Shown here piece by piece: positions 1 through 6,912 of a stretch of DNA of 10,668 bases. The DNA lies in NCBI GenBank assembly GCA_025355395.1, contig JANXZT010000297.1:1-10668 (forward strand), read 5' to 3'. Source of the stretch: Betaproteobacteria bacterium. Its GTDB lineage: Bacteria > Pseudomonadota > Gammaproteobacteria > Burkholderiales > Casimicrobiaceae. The translations under genes and the position numbers were made by a program. The notes under the pieces are model-generated. The model had not been told where the DNA came from. It did no database searches and saw only the letters and a program-made list of their open reading frames with translations. How positions within the stretch are numbered: position 1 is the first letter of the stretch; every line of letters begins with the position of its first letter.

Positions 1-28
1 CGCCTTGGGACGGCCCGGCGGCGCTCAT
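1..28 (-). repeat. Partial third copy of GC-rich repeat (edge-truncated)
   Basis: The first 28 bases are identical to the end of the full copy at 87-114, so a further copy of the same repeat starts here and runs out of the window. The offset between this copy and the next is 86 bases, giving a head-to-tail tandem arrangement. On the minus strand the unit begins with ATGAGCGCC, as do the other two copies. Only its first third is visible. Confidence 0.85.
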
Positions 29-32
29 AGGA

Positions 33-114
33 CCCCCCACGCTGGCGGCTGACGCCGCTGCGCTGCCCCCGAGGGGGCGCCATTCGCGCCTTGGGACGGC
101 CCGGCGGCGCTCAT
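33..114 (-). repeat. GC-rich repeat, full copy after the ketosynthase gene
   Basis: This 82-base unit matches 6829-6912 nearly base for base; the main differences are two fewer C in the C-run (65-69 region), a loop change and a few substitutions. It contains a perfect 5-base stem, GCGGC/GCCGC, at 45-58 with a four-base loop, and a CCCCC-GAGGGGG inverted repeat at about 66-77 that can fold tightly. On the minus strand it starts with ATGA, and that TGA is the stop codon of the ketosynthase gene. I associate such dispersed GC-rich intergenic repeats with Burkholderiales genomes from memory; this was not checked. The hairpins could act as an RNA-end or attenuation element after the last visible gene of the operon, but there is no T-tract, so it is not a standard intrinsic terminator. 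Confidence 0.88.
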
Positions 115-1322
115 GCCGCCTGCGGCAGGCGACCAAAGACAAGGCTGCAGTTAGTGCCGCCAAAGCCGAACGAATTGCTCATCACGCGCGCGATCGGCCT
201 GCGCTGCACCGCGATTTCGTAGCGCGCCTTGAGCTCGGGATCGAGCGTGCGCGTGCCCGGGCTTCCCGGCACGAGGCCGTCGGTGATTGCGAGTGCTGCG
301 ATGATCGCCTCGACACCGCCGGCCGCACCGAGGGTATGGCCCGTCATGCCCTTGGTGGAATTGCACGGCACGCGGTCGCCGAAGAGACTGTGCACCGCCT
401 TGTCCTCGGACGCGTCGTTAATCGGCGTTGCCGTGCCGTGGAGGTTTACATAGTCGATGTCCGCCGGTGCCAGGCCCGCGGCCGCCAGCGCGCCTTCCAT
501 CGCGATGCGCGCTCCGAGGCCTTGGGGATGAGGCGAGGACATGTGGTACGCGTCGCACGATTCGCCTGCGCCCAGCAGCCATACGTCGTCCTGCGAAGAA
601 GCATCGCGCGTGCGCTCGAGCAGGAAGAATGCCGCCGCCTCGCCGATGGAAATCCCGTCGCGCGCAGCGTCGTAAGGACGGCATGGCTGTGTCGAGAGCA
701 GCTCGAGCGAGCTGAATCCATAGAGCGTCGTGAGGCAGAGCGTATCGACGCCGCCCACCACGGCGGCGTCGATCACACCCGCCGCGATGAAGCGCGCCGC
801 CGAGGCGAACGCCTTCGCGCTGGAAGAGCACGCTGTGGAGATCGCGCTGCATGGCCCCTGCAACCCGAAGCGCGCCCGCGTGAACTCGGCCACGGAGAAG
901 GTGTTTTGGGTGTGGCGGTAGTCGAAGTCTGCAGGCAGCGAGCCGTCCGTCGGGTCGCGGCGCCGGTACGCAAGCTCCGCCTGCAGGATGCCCGCGGTGC
1001 TGGTGCCGAGGAAGACGCCGACACGCTCGCGGCCATGGCGCAGCGCGGCCGCTTCGACTGCCGGTGCGAATCCGTCCTGCGCGAAACCGATCCCCGCCAC
1101 GCGATTGTTGCGGCAATCGAAGCGCTCGAGACCCTCCGGCATCGCCTGATCGTCGGCGCCGGCGATCTCGCCGATGAAGGTGTCGAGCGCCGCGGTCTCG
1201 AACCGGCATGGCGCAAGTCCGCTGCGCGATGCGGCAAGCGCGGTGCGTGTGGGCTCGAGGCCGCGGCCGAGGCAGCTCGTCATGGTGTACGCGGAAAGAA
1301 GAACGGGACGCATGCGGTTCAT
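111..1322 (-). CDS. Beta-ketoacyl-ACP synthase (FabB/FabF-like, polyene pathway)
   Basis: A 403-residue condensing enzyme of the thiolase fold that would extend an ACP-bound chain by decarboxylative Claisen condensation. The full catalytic set is visible: Cys165 in STACSSSAK, His295 in NLHGTATP and His329 in KGMTGHTLGAAGG, followed by the usual C-terminal SNSFGFGGTN loop at about 382-391. Because the Cys is present it is a true ketosynthase and not a chain-length factor. Length is typical. The ATG at 1322 was chosen because it overlaps the TGA of the upstream methyltransferase (ATGA) and the protein then starts at the family's normal N-terminus; the open frame runs much further upstream only because the GC-rich methyltransferase gene lacks stops in this frame. 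No Shine-Dalgarno site is evident, consistent with coupled translation. The stop codon lies in the ATGA that opens the downstream repeat. In aryl-polyene loci such KS genes usually work with a second KS/CLF subunit, which is not seen here. The exact chain made cannot be told. Confidence 0.95.
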   Translation of the reverse strand: MNRMRPVLLSAYTMTSCLGRGLEPTRTALAASRSGLAPCRFETAALDTFIGEIAGADDQAMPEGLERFDCRNNRVAGIGFAQDGFAPAVEAAALRHGRERVGVFLGTSTAGILQAELAYRRRDPTDGSLPADFDYRHTQNTFSVAEFTRARFGLQGPCSAISTACSSSAKAFASAARFIAAGVIDAAVVGGVDTLCLTTLYGFSSLELLSTQPCRPYDAARDGISIGEAAAFFLLERTRDASSQDDVWLLGAGESCDAYHMSSPHPQGLGARIAMEGALAAAGLAPADIDYVNLHGTATPINDASEDKAVHSLFGDRVPCNSTKGMTGHTLGAAGGVEAIIAALAITDGLVPGSPGTRTLDPELKARYEIAVQRRPIARVMSNSFGFGGTNCSLVFGRLPQAA

Positions 1323-2050
1323 GGTAGCAAAGACGGCCGAGGCGCCAGGCGTGCAGCGAGGAGCGCGTTCGCAAAAGGCGTCCCGGCGCTCATCGGCACC
1401 ACTTCGACGTGAAAGCCGAGCTGCGTGAGCTCCCGTTTCCATTGCTCGAGGGGCTTGCAGTGCAGGCGCGCGAGGCGGTGGCCGCGCAGGCGCATGATCG
1501 CCCGATCCACCGCCACGGTGATTCGAAAACGCAGCGAACCGGACTCGTCGCCTACGCGCAGGATGAGCACGCCGCCCGCGCCGAGGGCATCGCGCACGCG
1601 CCGCAGCACGTCCTGCTGGGCTGCATAATCGATGTAGTGCAGCACGTCGAGAATGACGACCACATCGGCCGCGCCGAAATCGGTGCTGCGAATGTCGCCG
1701 CAAACGAAACTTGTCGCGGCATCGCCCGCGTGGCGCGCACGTTCCACGTCCTTGTGCATGAGCTCGATGCCGCGCATGCCGCGAAGCTTCGGCGGCGCAG
1801 GCCACGCCTCAGGCCAATCGCCACTCCGGTGACGCTCGTGCGCGGCGAGAAGAAGGGCCGACAGGATCCCCTGCCCCGAGCCCAAGTCGAGCACCCGTGC
1901 CTGCGCAGGGATGAGCCCGCGCGCCAGCAAATGCGCAAAGACCGGATCAATGGTGAGCTTGCCATAGGCGAAGTGGCGCGCGAAGCGTTCGCGGGCGGGA
2001 TAGCGCCGCGCCGCCTGCCACGCGAGCGTGCGAAAGAAATGCTCGCTCAC
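1319..2050 (-). CDS. Class I SAM-dependent methyltransferase
   Basis: A 243-residue protein with the Rossmann-type SAM-binding motif I, VLDLGSGQG, at 53-61, an acidic residue after strand 2 (GIELM, about 94-98), GDI at 118-120 and the strand-4 motif VVILDVLHYID at about 131-141. About 25 residues rich in Trp and Pro lie between motif I and strand 2, longer than usual. The predicted job is methylation of the aryl head group or another hydroxyl of the polyene product; the substrate is inferred only from position. The start is a GTG at 2050 that overlaps the TGA of the deacetylase gene (GTGA), and its own stop overlaps the ketosynthase start (ATGA), so it is locked in the operon on both sides. 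No membrane segment or signal peptide is seen, so it should be cytoplasmic. Confidence 0.9.
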   Translation of the reverse strand: MSEHFFRTLAWQAARRYPARERFARHFAYGKLTIDPVFAHLLARGLIPAQARVLDLGSGQGILSALLLAAHERHRSGDWPEAWPAPPKLRGMRGIELMHKDVERARHAGDAATSFVCGDIRSTDFGAADVVVILDVLHYIDYAAQQDVLRRVRDALGAGGVLILRVGDESGSLRFRITVAVDRAIMRLRGHRLARLHCKPLEQWKRELTQLGFHVEVVPMSAGTPFANALLAARLAPRPSLLP

Positions 2051-2877
2051 GCCGCGAGCGCGTGGTGGAGCGTGACGGGGCGGAGGCCAGCGGCGGCGGC
2101 CGCATCAAGAACGCGAGGCAGCACCTCGAGGACCACCGGCGAGCCGGCGGGCGTGCGCGCCGAGCTGCCATCGTGGAGCAGCAGGATGTCACCCGCGGCG
2201 AGGCCGCCCACGAGCTTCGCGGTAACGCGCTCGGGCTGATAGCGCGTGTCGAAGCCGCGGCGCGTCCAGTTCACCAGGCGAAGCCCGAGCTCATGCAGCA
2301 CCTTGTCGAGGAGCGGGCTGCGTACTCCGGCGGGGGGGCGGAAAAAGCGTGGACGCGTGCCCGCAGCGCTGATGATGGTGGCCTGGGCCGCGGCGATCTC
2401 GGCGCGGATGCCGCCCATGCCCAGCAATGCGAAGGTTGGTAAATGGCGGCGCGAATGGTTCTCGACGCCGTGGCCGCGGCGCGCGAGCTCGCGGCAGAGA
2501 TCGGCGTGCTCACGGGAGCGATCGGCAATGCAGAAGAACGTCGCGTGCACGCCGTACTGCTCGAGCATGTCGAGCACCTGTGGCGTGACCTCGGGATCGG
2601 GGCCGTCGTCGAAGGTGAGGCAGATCTCTCCGCGCGCCGCCGACGCCTCCGGCAGCCGCGTGACGTTCGGGCCGAGCCACGAGCCGCGCGGCCAGATGCC
2701 CACGCCGGTGAGGAATGCGTGATTGGCGGCAAGCGTGCCGAGCGCCCAAGGCCACGCCTCGGGGCTGAACGCGGTGCCCGCGACACTCAGCCAGTGAAGT
2801 CCCATGGACCCCGCGATAAGCGGCGTGGGACGCCAGCGGGCGGCGGGTGCGTACTTGTGTGCGAGTTCGGCCGTCAT
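2047..2877 (-). CDS. Membrane-anchored polysaccharide deacetylase (NodB / carbohydrate esterase 4 fold)
   Basis: A 276-residue protein. The NodB catalytic motifs appear in order: TFDDGPDP with the Asp pair at 90-91, the metal-binding HSRRH at 141-145, RPPAG at 180-184, a Trp-bearing strand (VNW, 202-204) and ILLLHDG with the final His at 235. This complete set argues for an active metal-dependent deacetylase acting on an N-acetyl or O-acyl sugar. Residues about 19-62 are hydrophobic and could form one or two membrane segments ahead of the catalytic domain, in place of a cleavable signal peptide; the side on which the enzyme works is therefore uncertain. ATG at 2877 follows directly on a TAA at 2880-2878 that ends a 27-codon open frame. 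Its stop overlaps the methyltransferase start. In this setting it may trim a sugar attached to the pigment or act on its lipid carrier, but no glycosyltransferase is in the window. Confidence 0.9.
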   Translation of the reverse strand: MTAELAHKYAPAARWRPTPLIAGSMGLHWLSVAGTAFSPEAWPWALGTLAANHAFLTGVGIWPRGSWLGPNVTRLPEASAARGEICLTFDDGPDPEVTPQVLDMLEQYGVHATFFCIADRSREHADLCRELARRGHGVENHSRRHLPTFALLGMGGIRAEIAAAQATIISAAGTRPRFFRPPAGVRSPLLDKVLHELGLRLVNWTRRGFDTRYQPERVTAKLVGGLAAGDILLLHDGSSARTPAGSPVVLEVLPRVLDAAAAAGLRPVTLHHALAA

Positions 2878-2961
2878 TTAGAGCGGCGTGCGCTCCAGGA
2901 AATCGATCCCCATGCGGCGCCAGTCGTCCGATCCGTGGCCACCGCGCATCTCGACCCTCAC
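2878..2961 (-). CDS. Possible 27-codon small ORF bridging exporter and deacetylase genes
   Basis: The gap between the exporter stop and the deacetylase start is exactly filled by an open frame. It begins with GTG at 2961 overlapping the exporter TGA (GTGA), as at other junctions of the operon, and ends with TAA directly touching the ATG of the deacetylase. The peptide would be charged, starting VRVEMRGGHG and ending FLERTPL, with no hydrophobic segment. An internal ATG gives a 23-residue version. There is no clear ribosome-binding site. It may be a real small protein, a leader that carries ribosomes to the next gene, the leftover 3' end of a deleted gene, or chance in GC-rich DNA. I do not recognise the sequence. 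In the related loci I recall, a DUF3261 lipoprotein gene can follow the exporter, but this peptide does not resemble that family. Confidence 0.3.
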   Translation of the reverse strand: MRVEMRGGHGSDDWRRMGIDFLERTPL

Positions 2962-5372
2962 GTGGCGTCGTCCCTGCGGCGAATTGTACCGTTCCCGCCC
3001 GCGGCCGTCAGGGTGACGGTGCCGAGCTTCGCAAGCATCGCCGCGAAGACCAGGGTCGCGAATGTTCCCAGCGCCACGGTGGAGCCGATCGCCTTCAAGA
3101 CGGGAATGCTCGAGAGCGCGAGCGTACCGAAGGCCACGACGGTGGTGACGTTGGCGAGGGCGAGCGAGGCGACCGTCGCGCCGATGTTCGCGTTCGAGCG
3201 CGTGGCGATGCGGTCGAAGAAGAGCGAGTAGTTCGACCCCACTGCCGCCACCAGCAGCAGCCCCACGAGGTGAAAGATCGTGAGGCGGGTGCCGCCGAGC
3301 ACATGCCAACCGGCGACGAAGATCACGCCGGCCACAAACGGCGCCATCACGCGCGCCACACGCGCGGGCTCGCGCAGGACGGCGAAGAGCAGGAGCACAA
3401 TCACGGCGAAGCCGATCGCAGACATAAGCAGCGCCCGATGGAAATAGCCCGCGTACAGCCGGTCCACCTCCGCCTTGAGGTCGAGCAGGAGCGCGCCGGG
3501 GACTGTCGCGGCGGCGACCGCGCCGCGCACCGCTTGAGCATCGATGCTCGCGCTTGCTCCGGCGGGCGCACGCAGGCCGATCATTGCGGTCCAGCGCCCG
3601 CTCGAATCGACGAAGAGCAGGCCGTCGAGGGCGATCCCGAGGGCGCTTTCCGCCACCTGCCCGCGCGTGACGAGTCCCTGCGATCGCGCGCGGGAAACGT
3701 CCTCCACGAAGGGTTCGAGGCGCTCGGCGCGCAGCGGCATCCCCTCGAGAGCCGCGTGCAAGCGCGTGCGCAGCGTTTGCGGATCGGGAAGACTATCGAG
3801 GCGCGCTCTCTGGGTCGCGCCGGCCGGGAGGAATTGCGCCGGGCTCTCGTATCCGCCGAGCTTGCCCGCGACGATCAGCGCGTCAAGATGTTGCCCGACG
3901 CGCTCCGCCGCCGCCAGCGCCTCGTCCGCAGTGGCGCCGTGCATCGCGATCATCGTTCGCGCATCGGAGGCGCCGAGCGCCGCGCGAAGTTCGCCATCCA
4001 ATACGCGATCCTCGATCGTGATGGGATTCAGGCTCGAGAGCTCCGGGTCCCAGAGCCCGTTGCGATGTGTCCAGAGGACTGCGGCCGACGCCAGCGACAG
4101 CACCAGCACCCCTGTGCGCAGCCGCGCCCCGCGCCGTGCGATCGCAACGATCCTCAGTCCCAGGCCCGAGAGGTCGCGAATGCGCAACCGCTCCGGCAGC
4201 AGCGCGGGCAGGACGAAGCGCGTGACGGTGGCAGCGACGGCGAGGCCGACGATCGAATAGAGGCCCAGCTGCGCAAGCCCCGGGAGGCCCGAGAAGAGCA
4301 GCGCCGAGAAGCCCGCGATCGACGTGAGCACGCCGAGCCTGATCGTGGGCCAGAAATGCCCGATCCACGATTCGTCACTGTCCTTGTTGCCGCGCTCGAC
4401 CTGCACGAAAAGGTAGATCGAGTAATCGATGGCCTCGCCGATCAGCGTCGTACCAAAGCCCAGGGTAATTCCGTGCACCACGCCGAATCCGAGCGACACC
4501 GCGGCAATGCCCGCGAGCGCACCGGAGACCACCGGCACGAAGCCCAGGGCAAGCGCCAGCGGCGAGCGATAGACGACGAGTAGCAGCACGATCACGAGAG
4601 CCGCCGACAACGCGGTGAGACGCGTGACATCGTGCTCCACCATCGCGCGGGCGCGCACCGAAAAAACACCCGGTCCGGTCATCGCCAGGCGGGCGCTGGC
4701 CGCAGCGGCGCCTTCGGTGGCCGTGGCCTTGCGGAACGCATCCTCGACGGCGGCCACAGCGAGCGCCTGCGCATCGGTATCGGATCCATTCGCGCGCGTG
4801 CGCGCCACGAGCAGCGCGCGCTTGCCATCGGGCGCGACCCATACGCCGTCGGTGAGCCGCGGCCCTTCCGCTGGACGGATGCGATCGATCACCGCCAGCA
4901 TCTCGCCCGTGGGGTCGCGCGTCACCAGCGACTTCACCAGCAATCCGGCGGGTGAAGCCAAGAGCTCGAGAGTCTCGCCGATGGCGGCGCGCAACCCTTT
5001 CACCGTGAAGCGATCCGGGCTCACGGCCGGGCTCAGCACGTAGCGGTAATTCATCAGGAGCTCTCGCTCGCGCTCGAAACGGCCATTCGCTCCGTTGTTC
5101 ACCGTAACGAATTTCGGGTCCGCACGGAGCACGCCGGCGAGCGCGCGCGATACGCCTGCCCGCGCGCTCGCGTCGGCTCCGTCGATTCCGATCAACATGA
5201 CCCGCGAGAGCGCCCCGGCGCGAAGCTGGTCCGCGAGTAGCTGCTGCTCGGGCGTGGGAGCTGCCGGAAGGAAAGCGGAGAAGTCGGCGACGAAGCGTGT
5301 CTCTCCGATCTGGAAGACACAAAGCGTGATGCCGGCGAGCCAGATCGCGACCGCGAGGCCGCGCGATCTCAC
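2958..5372 (-). CDS. MMPL/RND-superfamily exporter
   Basis: An 804-residue inner-membrane transporter with the two-fold RND layout. There is a first membrane helix at about 5-22, a large periplasmic domain at about 23-248, a block of helices at about 250-393, a helix at about 420-435, a second periplasmic domain at about 436-644 and a final block of helices at about 645-785. Length matches the exporters found in aryl-polyene loci (COG4258 type). The first half carries the Asp-Tyr pair typical of proton-relay helices (D316-Y317 in GEAIDYSIYLF), whereas the equivalent site in the second half reads GSNYSLFF, so the acid is Asn714. The GTG at 5372 overlaps the stop of the LolA-like gene (GTGA). 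Being directly coupled to a LolA-like protein, it probably extracts a lipid-linked polyene from the inner membrane and hands it to that carrier. Substrate is inferred from context. Confidence 0.92.
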   Translation of the reverse strand: MRSRGLAVAIWLAGITLCVFQIGETRFVADFSAFLPAAPTPEQQLLADQLRAGALSRVMLIGIDGADASARAGVSRALAGVLRADPKFVTVNNGANGRFERERELLMNYRYVLSPAVSPDRFTVKGLRAAIGETLELLASPAGLLVKSLVTRDPTGEMLAVIDRIRPAEGPRLTDGVWVAPDGKRALLVARTRANGSDTDAQALAVAAVEDAFRKATATEGAAAASARLAMTGPGVFSVRARAMVEHDVTRLTALSAALVIVLLLVVYRSPLALALGFVPVVSGALAGIAAVSLGFGVVHGITLGFGTTLIGEAIDYSIYLFVQVERGNKDSDESWIGHFWPTIRLGVLTSIAGFSALLFSGLPGLAQLGLYSIVGLAVAATVTRFVLPALLPERLRIRDLSGLGLRIVAIARRGARLRTGVLVLSLASAAVLWTHRNGLWDPELSSLNPITIEDRVLDGELRAALGASDARTMIAMHGATADEALAAAERVGQHLDALIVAGKLGGYESPAQFLPAGATQRARLDSLPDPQTLRTRLHAALEGMPLRAERLEPFVEDVSRARSQGLVTRGQVAESALGIALDGLLFVDSSGRWTAMIGLRAPAGASASIDAQAVRGAVAAATVPGALLLDLKAEVDRLYAGYFHRALLMSAIGFAVIVLLLFAVLREPARVARVMAPFVAGVIFVAGWHVLGGTRLTIFHLVGLLLVAAVGSNYSLFFDRIATRSNANIGATVASLALANVTTVVAFGTLALSSIPVLKAIGSTVALGTFATLVFAAMLAKLGTVTLTAAGGNGTIRRRDDAT

Positions 5373-5938
5373 GGCGTTGCCGGCGTGACGAGCATCACCG
5401 ACCGGTCGCCGTCGGCTTCATCAATCTCGACTCTGCGCACCTGCGCCTGGGTGCCGCCGATCCGGATGCGCGAGACCAGTGTCGCGAGCGCGGCATCCTT
5501 CGGCCGGAACATGAGCCGCCAGCTTTGCATGTCGCCCTCGAGCGTCATGGTGTAGGTCTTTTCCAGCGCAGTGCGGTCGCCCGCGAGCGTGCCGCGAATG
5601 CTCTCGATCAGTACCGCGATCTGCGGATGCTCGCGCAACCCCAGTGTCTGCTTCCGGCCGCCGCGCTCGATAGTGAGTACCTCCCCATCCACGACCATGC
5701 GCTCGGCATTGAGGCCGAACGTGCGTTTCTCGAGGCGGTCGGGGCGCGTGAAATCGAGCTCGCCGCTCGACTCCACCGGGCGTTCCAGGATCGCGATGTG
5801 CTTGGTCTCGTGGAACGTCGCCTTTTCGGGACGCTGGCCCCGGAGGAGGTCCATCAGCTTGTCCACATCGAAATCCGCGGCGCTCGACGCCTGTGCGCTC
5901 CAGCACAGCACGATGAAGAGCCAGTCGCGCAGCATCAT
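5369..5938 (-). CDS. LolA-like outer membrane lipoprotein carrier family protein
   Basis: A 189-residue exported protein. Residues 1-21 form a signal peptide (short charged start, hydrophobic LFIVLCW core, then QASSA before ADFDV). The rest shows LolA-fold features: an early amphipathic helix with a Gln/Arg/Lys-rich stretch, a strand pattern around FHETKHIAILERPVESSGEL (42-61) and regular beta strands such as GEVLTIER and QSWRLMFRP. It lacks a lipobox Cys and should be soluble in the periplasm. It would bind the hydrophobic product and ferry it from the exporter to the outer membrane. The start ATGATG at 5938 overlaps the acyltransferase TGA; the second Met (5935) is an alternative. It should not be taken as the housekeeping LolA, which normally sits next to ftsK or rarA. 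Confidence 0.85.
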   Translation of the reverse strand: MMLRDWLFIVLCWSAQASSAADFDVDKLMDLLRGQRPEKATFHETKHIAILERPVESSGELDFTRPDRLEKRTFGLNAERMVVDGEVLTIERGGRKQTLGLREHPQIAVLIESIRGTLAGDRTALEKTYTMTLEGDMQSWRLMFRPKDAALATLVSRIRIGGTQAQVRRVEIDEADGDRSVMLVTPATP

Positions 5939-6822
5939 CGGCCCCAGAACGGGTGGAAGTTGAACCAGTTGTCGGGGGCTAGGCGGCAGTAATGCTCGAG
6001 GCGTTTCGCATATCGCACCACGGCCTCGTTCACCAGGCGTTCGCGCTCGCTACGTGGCACGTCTGCCAAAAAGGAAAAATCGGCGAGGGGCTCGAAGCGG
6101 ATCTCGTAGCGGTTCGCGCCGCGGTAGAGGCCGGTCATGAAGAACACCGGCCTTCCCAGCGCGGCGGCCATCCGCATGGGCCCCGTGGGAAAGGGCGCGG
6201 GACGGCCGAAGAAGTCGACCTCGATCACGGGCTCGTTTCCCAGCGTGCGATCGGCCAACACGCCGACCACCGTGCCTCCGTCGAGGCGCTGGCGTAGCTC
6301 GAGCATCGCGCCGAGGTGGCCGAGCGCCACGATGTCATTGGCGAACGCGGGATCGATGGCGGAGAGGACGGCATTGATCTTGCGGGCGTTCTCCTCGTAC
6401 ATCGCCATGGCGACCTTGTGCCCGCGGCCCGTGGCGCGGATCGCCTCGAAGCTGCCGAGGTGCGCGCCCATGAGGAAGGCGCCGCCGCCGTCGAGGAGCC
6501 CAGTGCCGTGGATCTCGAGCTCGAATAGGTCGAAGCGTCCCTTGAGAAAGAAGACGCGGTCGTGCACGGTCGACGCGAAGTTGAAGAACAGGCGATATTG
6601 CTCGGCGAGTGTCGGCGCGCGCCCGAAGGAGCGGGCGAGGAACTCGCGCGAGGCGCGGCGCGAGCCGCGCGCGAAGACGAGGAAATACGCGGCGATGATG
6701 CGCAACAGGAAGCGCGCCGGTGCCCGCCCGAGGCGCAGCGAGAACCACACCATGAAACGCAGCAGGGGCAGGCTGCCGCGCTCGCCACGGCGCACCCATG
6801 CCGAAGCCACGGTCGAGCTCAT
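5935..6822 (-). CDS. LpxL/HtrB-family (lysophospholipid-type) acyltransferase
   Basis: A 295-residue inner-membrane-associated acyltransferase. The N-terminal hydrophobic segment is at about 18-50; the HxxxxE catalytic motif appears as AHLGSFEA (His121, Glu126), followed by VVGVLADR at about 185-192, FFGRPAPFPTGP at about 204-215 with the conserved Pro-Thr-Gly, and a C-terminal NWFNFHPFW motif. This matches the acyltransferases found in aryl-polyene loci, thought to attach the polyenoyl chain to a glycerol or other lipid. The start was set at ATG 6822. An in-frame ATG at 6912 would add 30 residues, but those codons are made entirely of the GC-rich repeat and nothing comparable is expected in the family. 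A G-run (GTGGGGG) from the repeat ends seven bases ahead of ATG 6822 and may serve as ribosome-binding site. The stop overlaps the LolA-like start (ATGA). Confidence 0.92.
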   Translation of the reverse strand: MSSTVASAWVRRGERGSLPLLRFMVWFSLRLGRAPARFLLRIIAAYFLVFARGSRRASREFLARSFGRAPTLAEQYRLFFNFASTVHDRVFFLKGRFDLFELEIHGTGLLDGGGAFLMGAHLGSFEAIRATGRGHKVAMAMYEENARKINAVLSAIDPAFANDIVALGHLGAMLELRQRLDGGTVVGVLADRTLGNEPVIEVDFFGRPAPFPTGPMRMAAALGRPVFFMTGLYRGANRYEIRFEPLADFSFLADVPRSERERLVNEAVVRYAKRLEHYCRLAPDNWFNFHPFWGR

Positions 6823-6828
6823 GGGAAT

Positions 6829-6912
6829 GCCCCCACGCTGGCGGCTGTCGCCGCTGCGCTGCCCCCCCGAGGGGGTGCAATTCGCGCCTTGGGACGGCCC
6901 GGCGGCGCTCAT
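6829..6912 (-). repeat. GC-rich repeat, full copy between ligase and acyltransferase genes
   Basis: An 84-base unit matching 33-114. It contains the GCGGC/GCCGC stem with a four-base loop at 6841-6854 and a C7-GAG5 inverted repeat at about 6862-6875. The four-base loop differs from the other copy (TGTC here, TGAC there, plus strand) while the stem is unchanged. On the minus strand it opens with ATGAGCGCC, whose TGA ends the ligase gene, and it closes with a GTGGGGGC run just before the acyltransferase ATG. It therefore forms nearly the whole intercistronic spacer. Possible roles are mRNA processing or differential expression within the operon; no evidence of mobility (no transposase, no clear target duplication) is seen. 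Confidence 0.88.

Noticed and set aside
1..114. Tandem repeats considered as a CRISPR array
   Set aside because: The repeating unit is over 80 bases with no short repeat/unique spacer pattern and no cas genes; it is a hairpin-rich dispersed repeat.
336..1412. Plus-strand open frame (358 codons) opposite the ketosynthase gene
   Set aside because: Arg/Ala-rich composition, no motif, fully covered by a ketosynthase with all catalytic residues on the other strand.
1323..1805. Upstream extension of the ketosynthase frame to 564 residues
   Set aside because: The added 161 residues overlap the methyltransferase gene, are Arg/Ala-rich with no fold, and the ATGA overlap at 1322 gives the normal family start.
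2962..3309. Upstream part of the 143-codon minus-strand frame that contains the 27-codon frame
   Set aside because: It lies within the coding sequence of the exporter C-terminus in another frame and has shadow-like composition; only the portion after the exporter stop is considered.
2847..4583. Long plus-strand open frame (578 codons) opposite the exporter gene
   Set aside because: It lies antisense to a convincing MMPL gene, has very high Arg/His/Glu content without any domain, and is explained by the lack of stop codons in GC-rich DNA.
6829..6912. Repeat considered as a miniature transposable element
   Set aside because: There are no terminal inverted repeats spanning the unit, and no duplicated target bases or transposase are visible.
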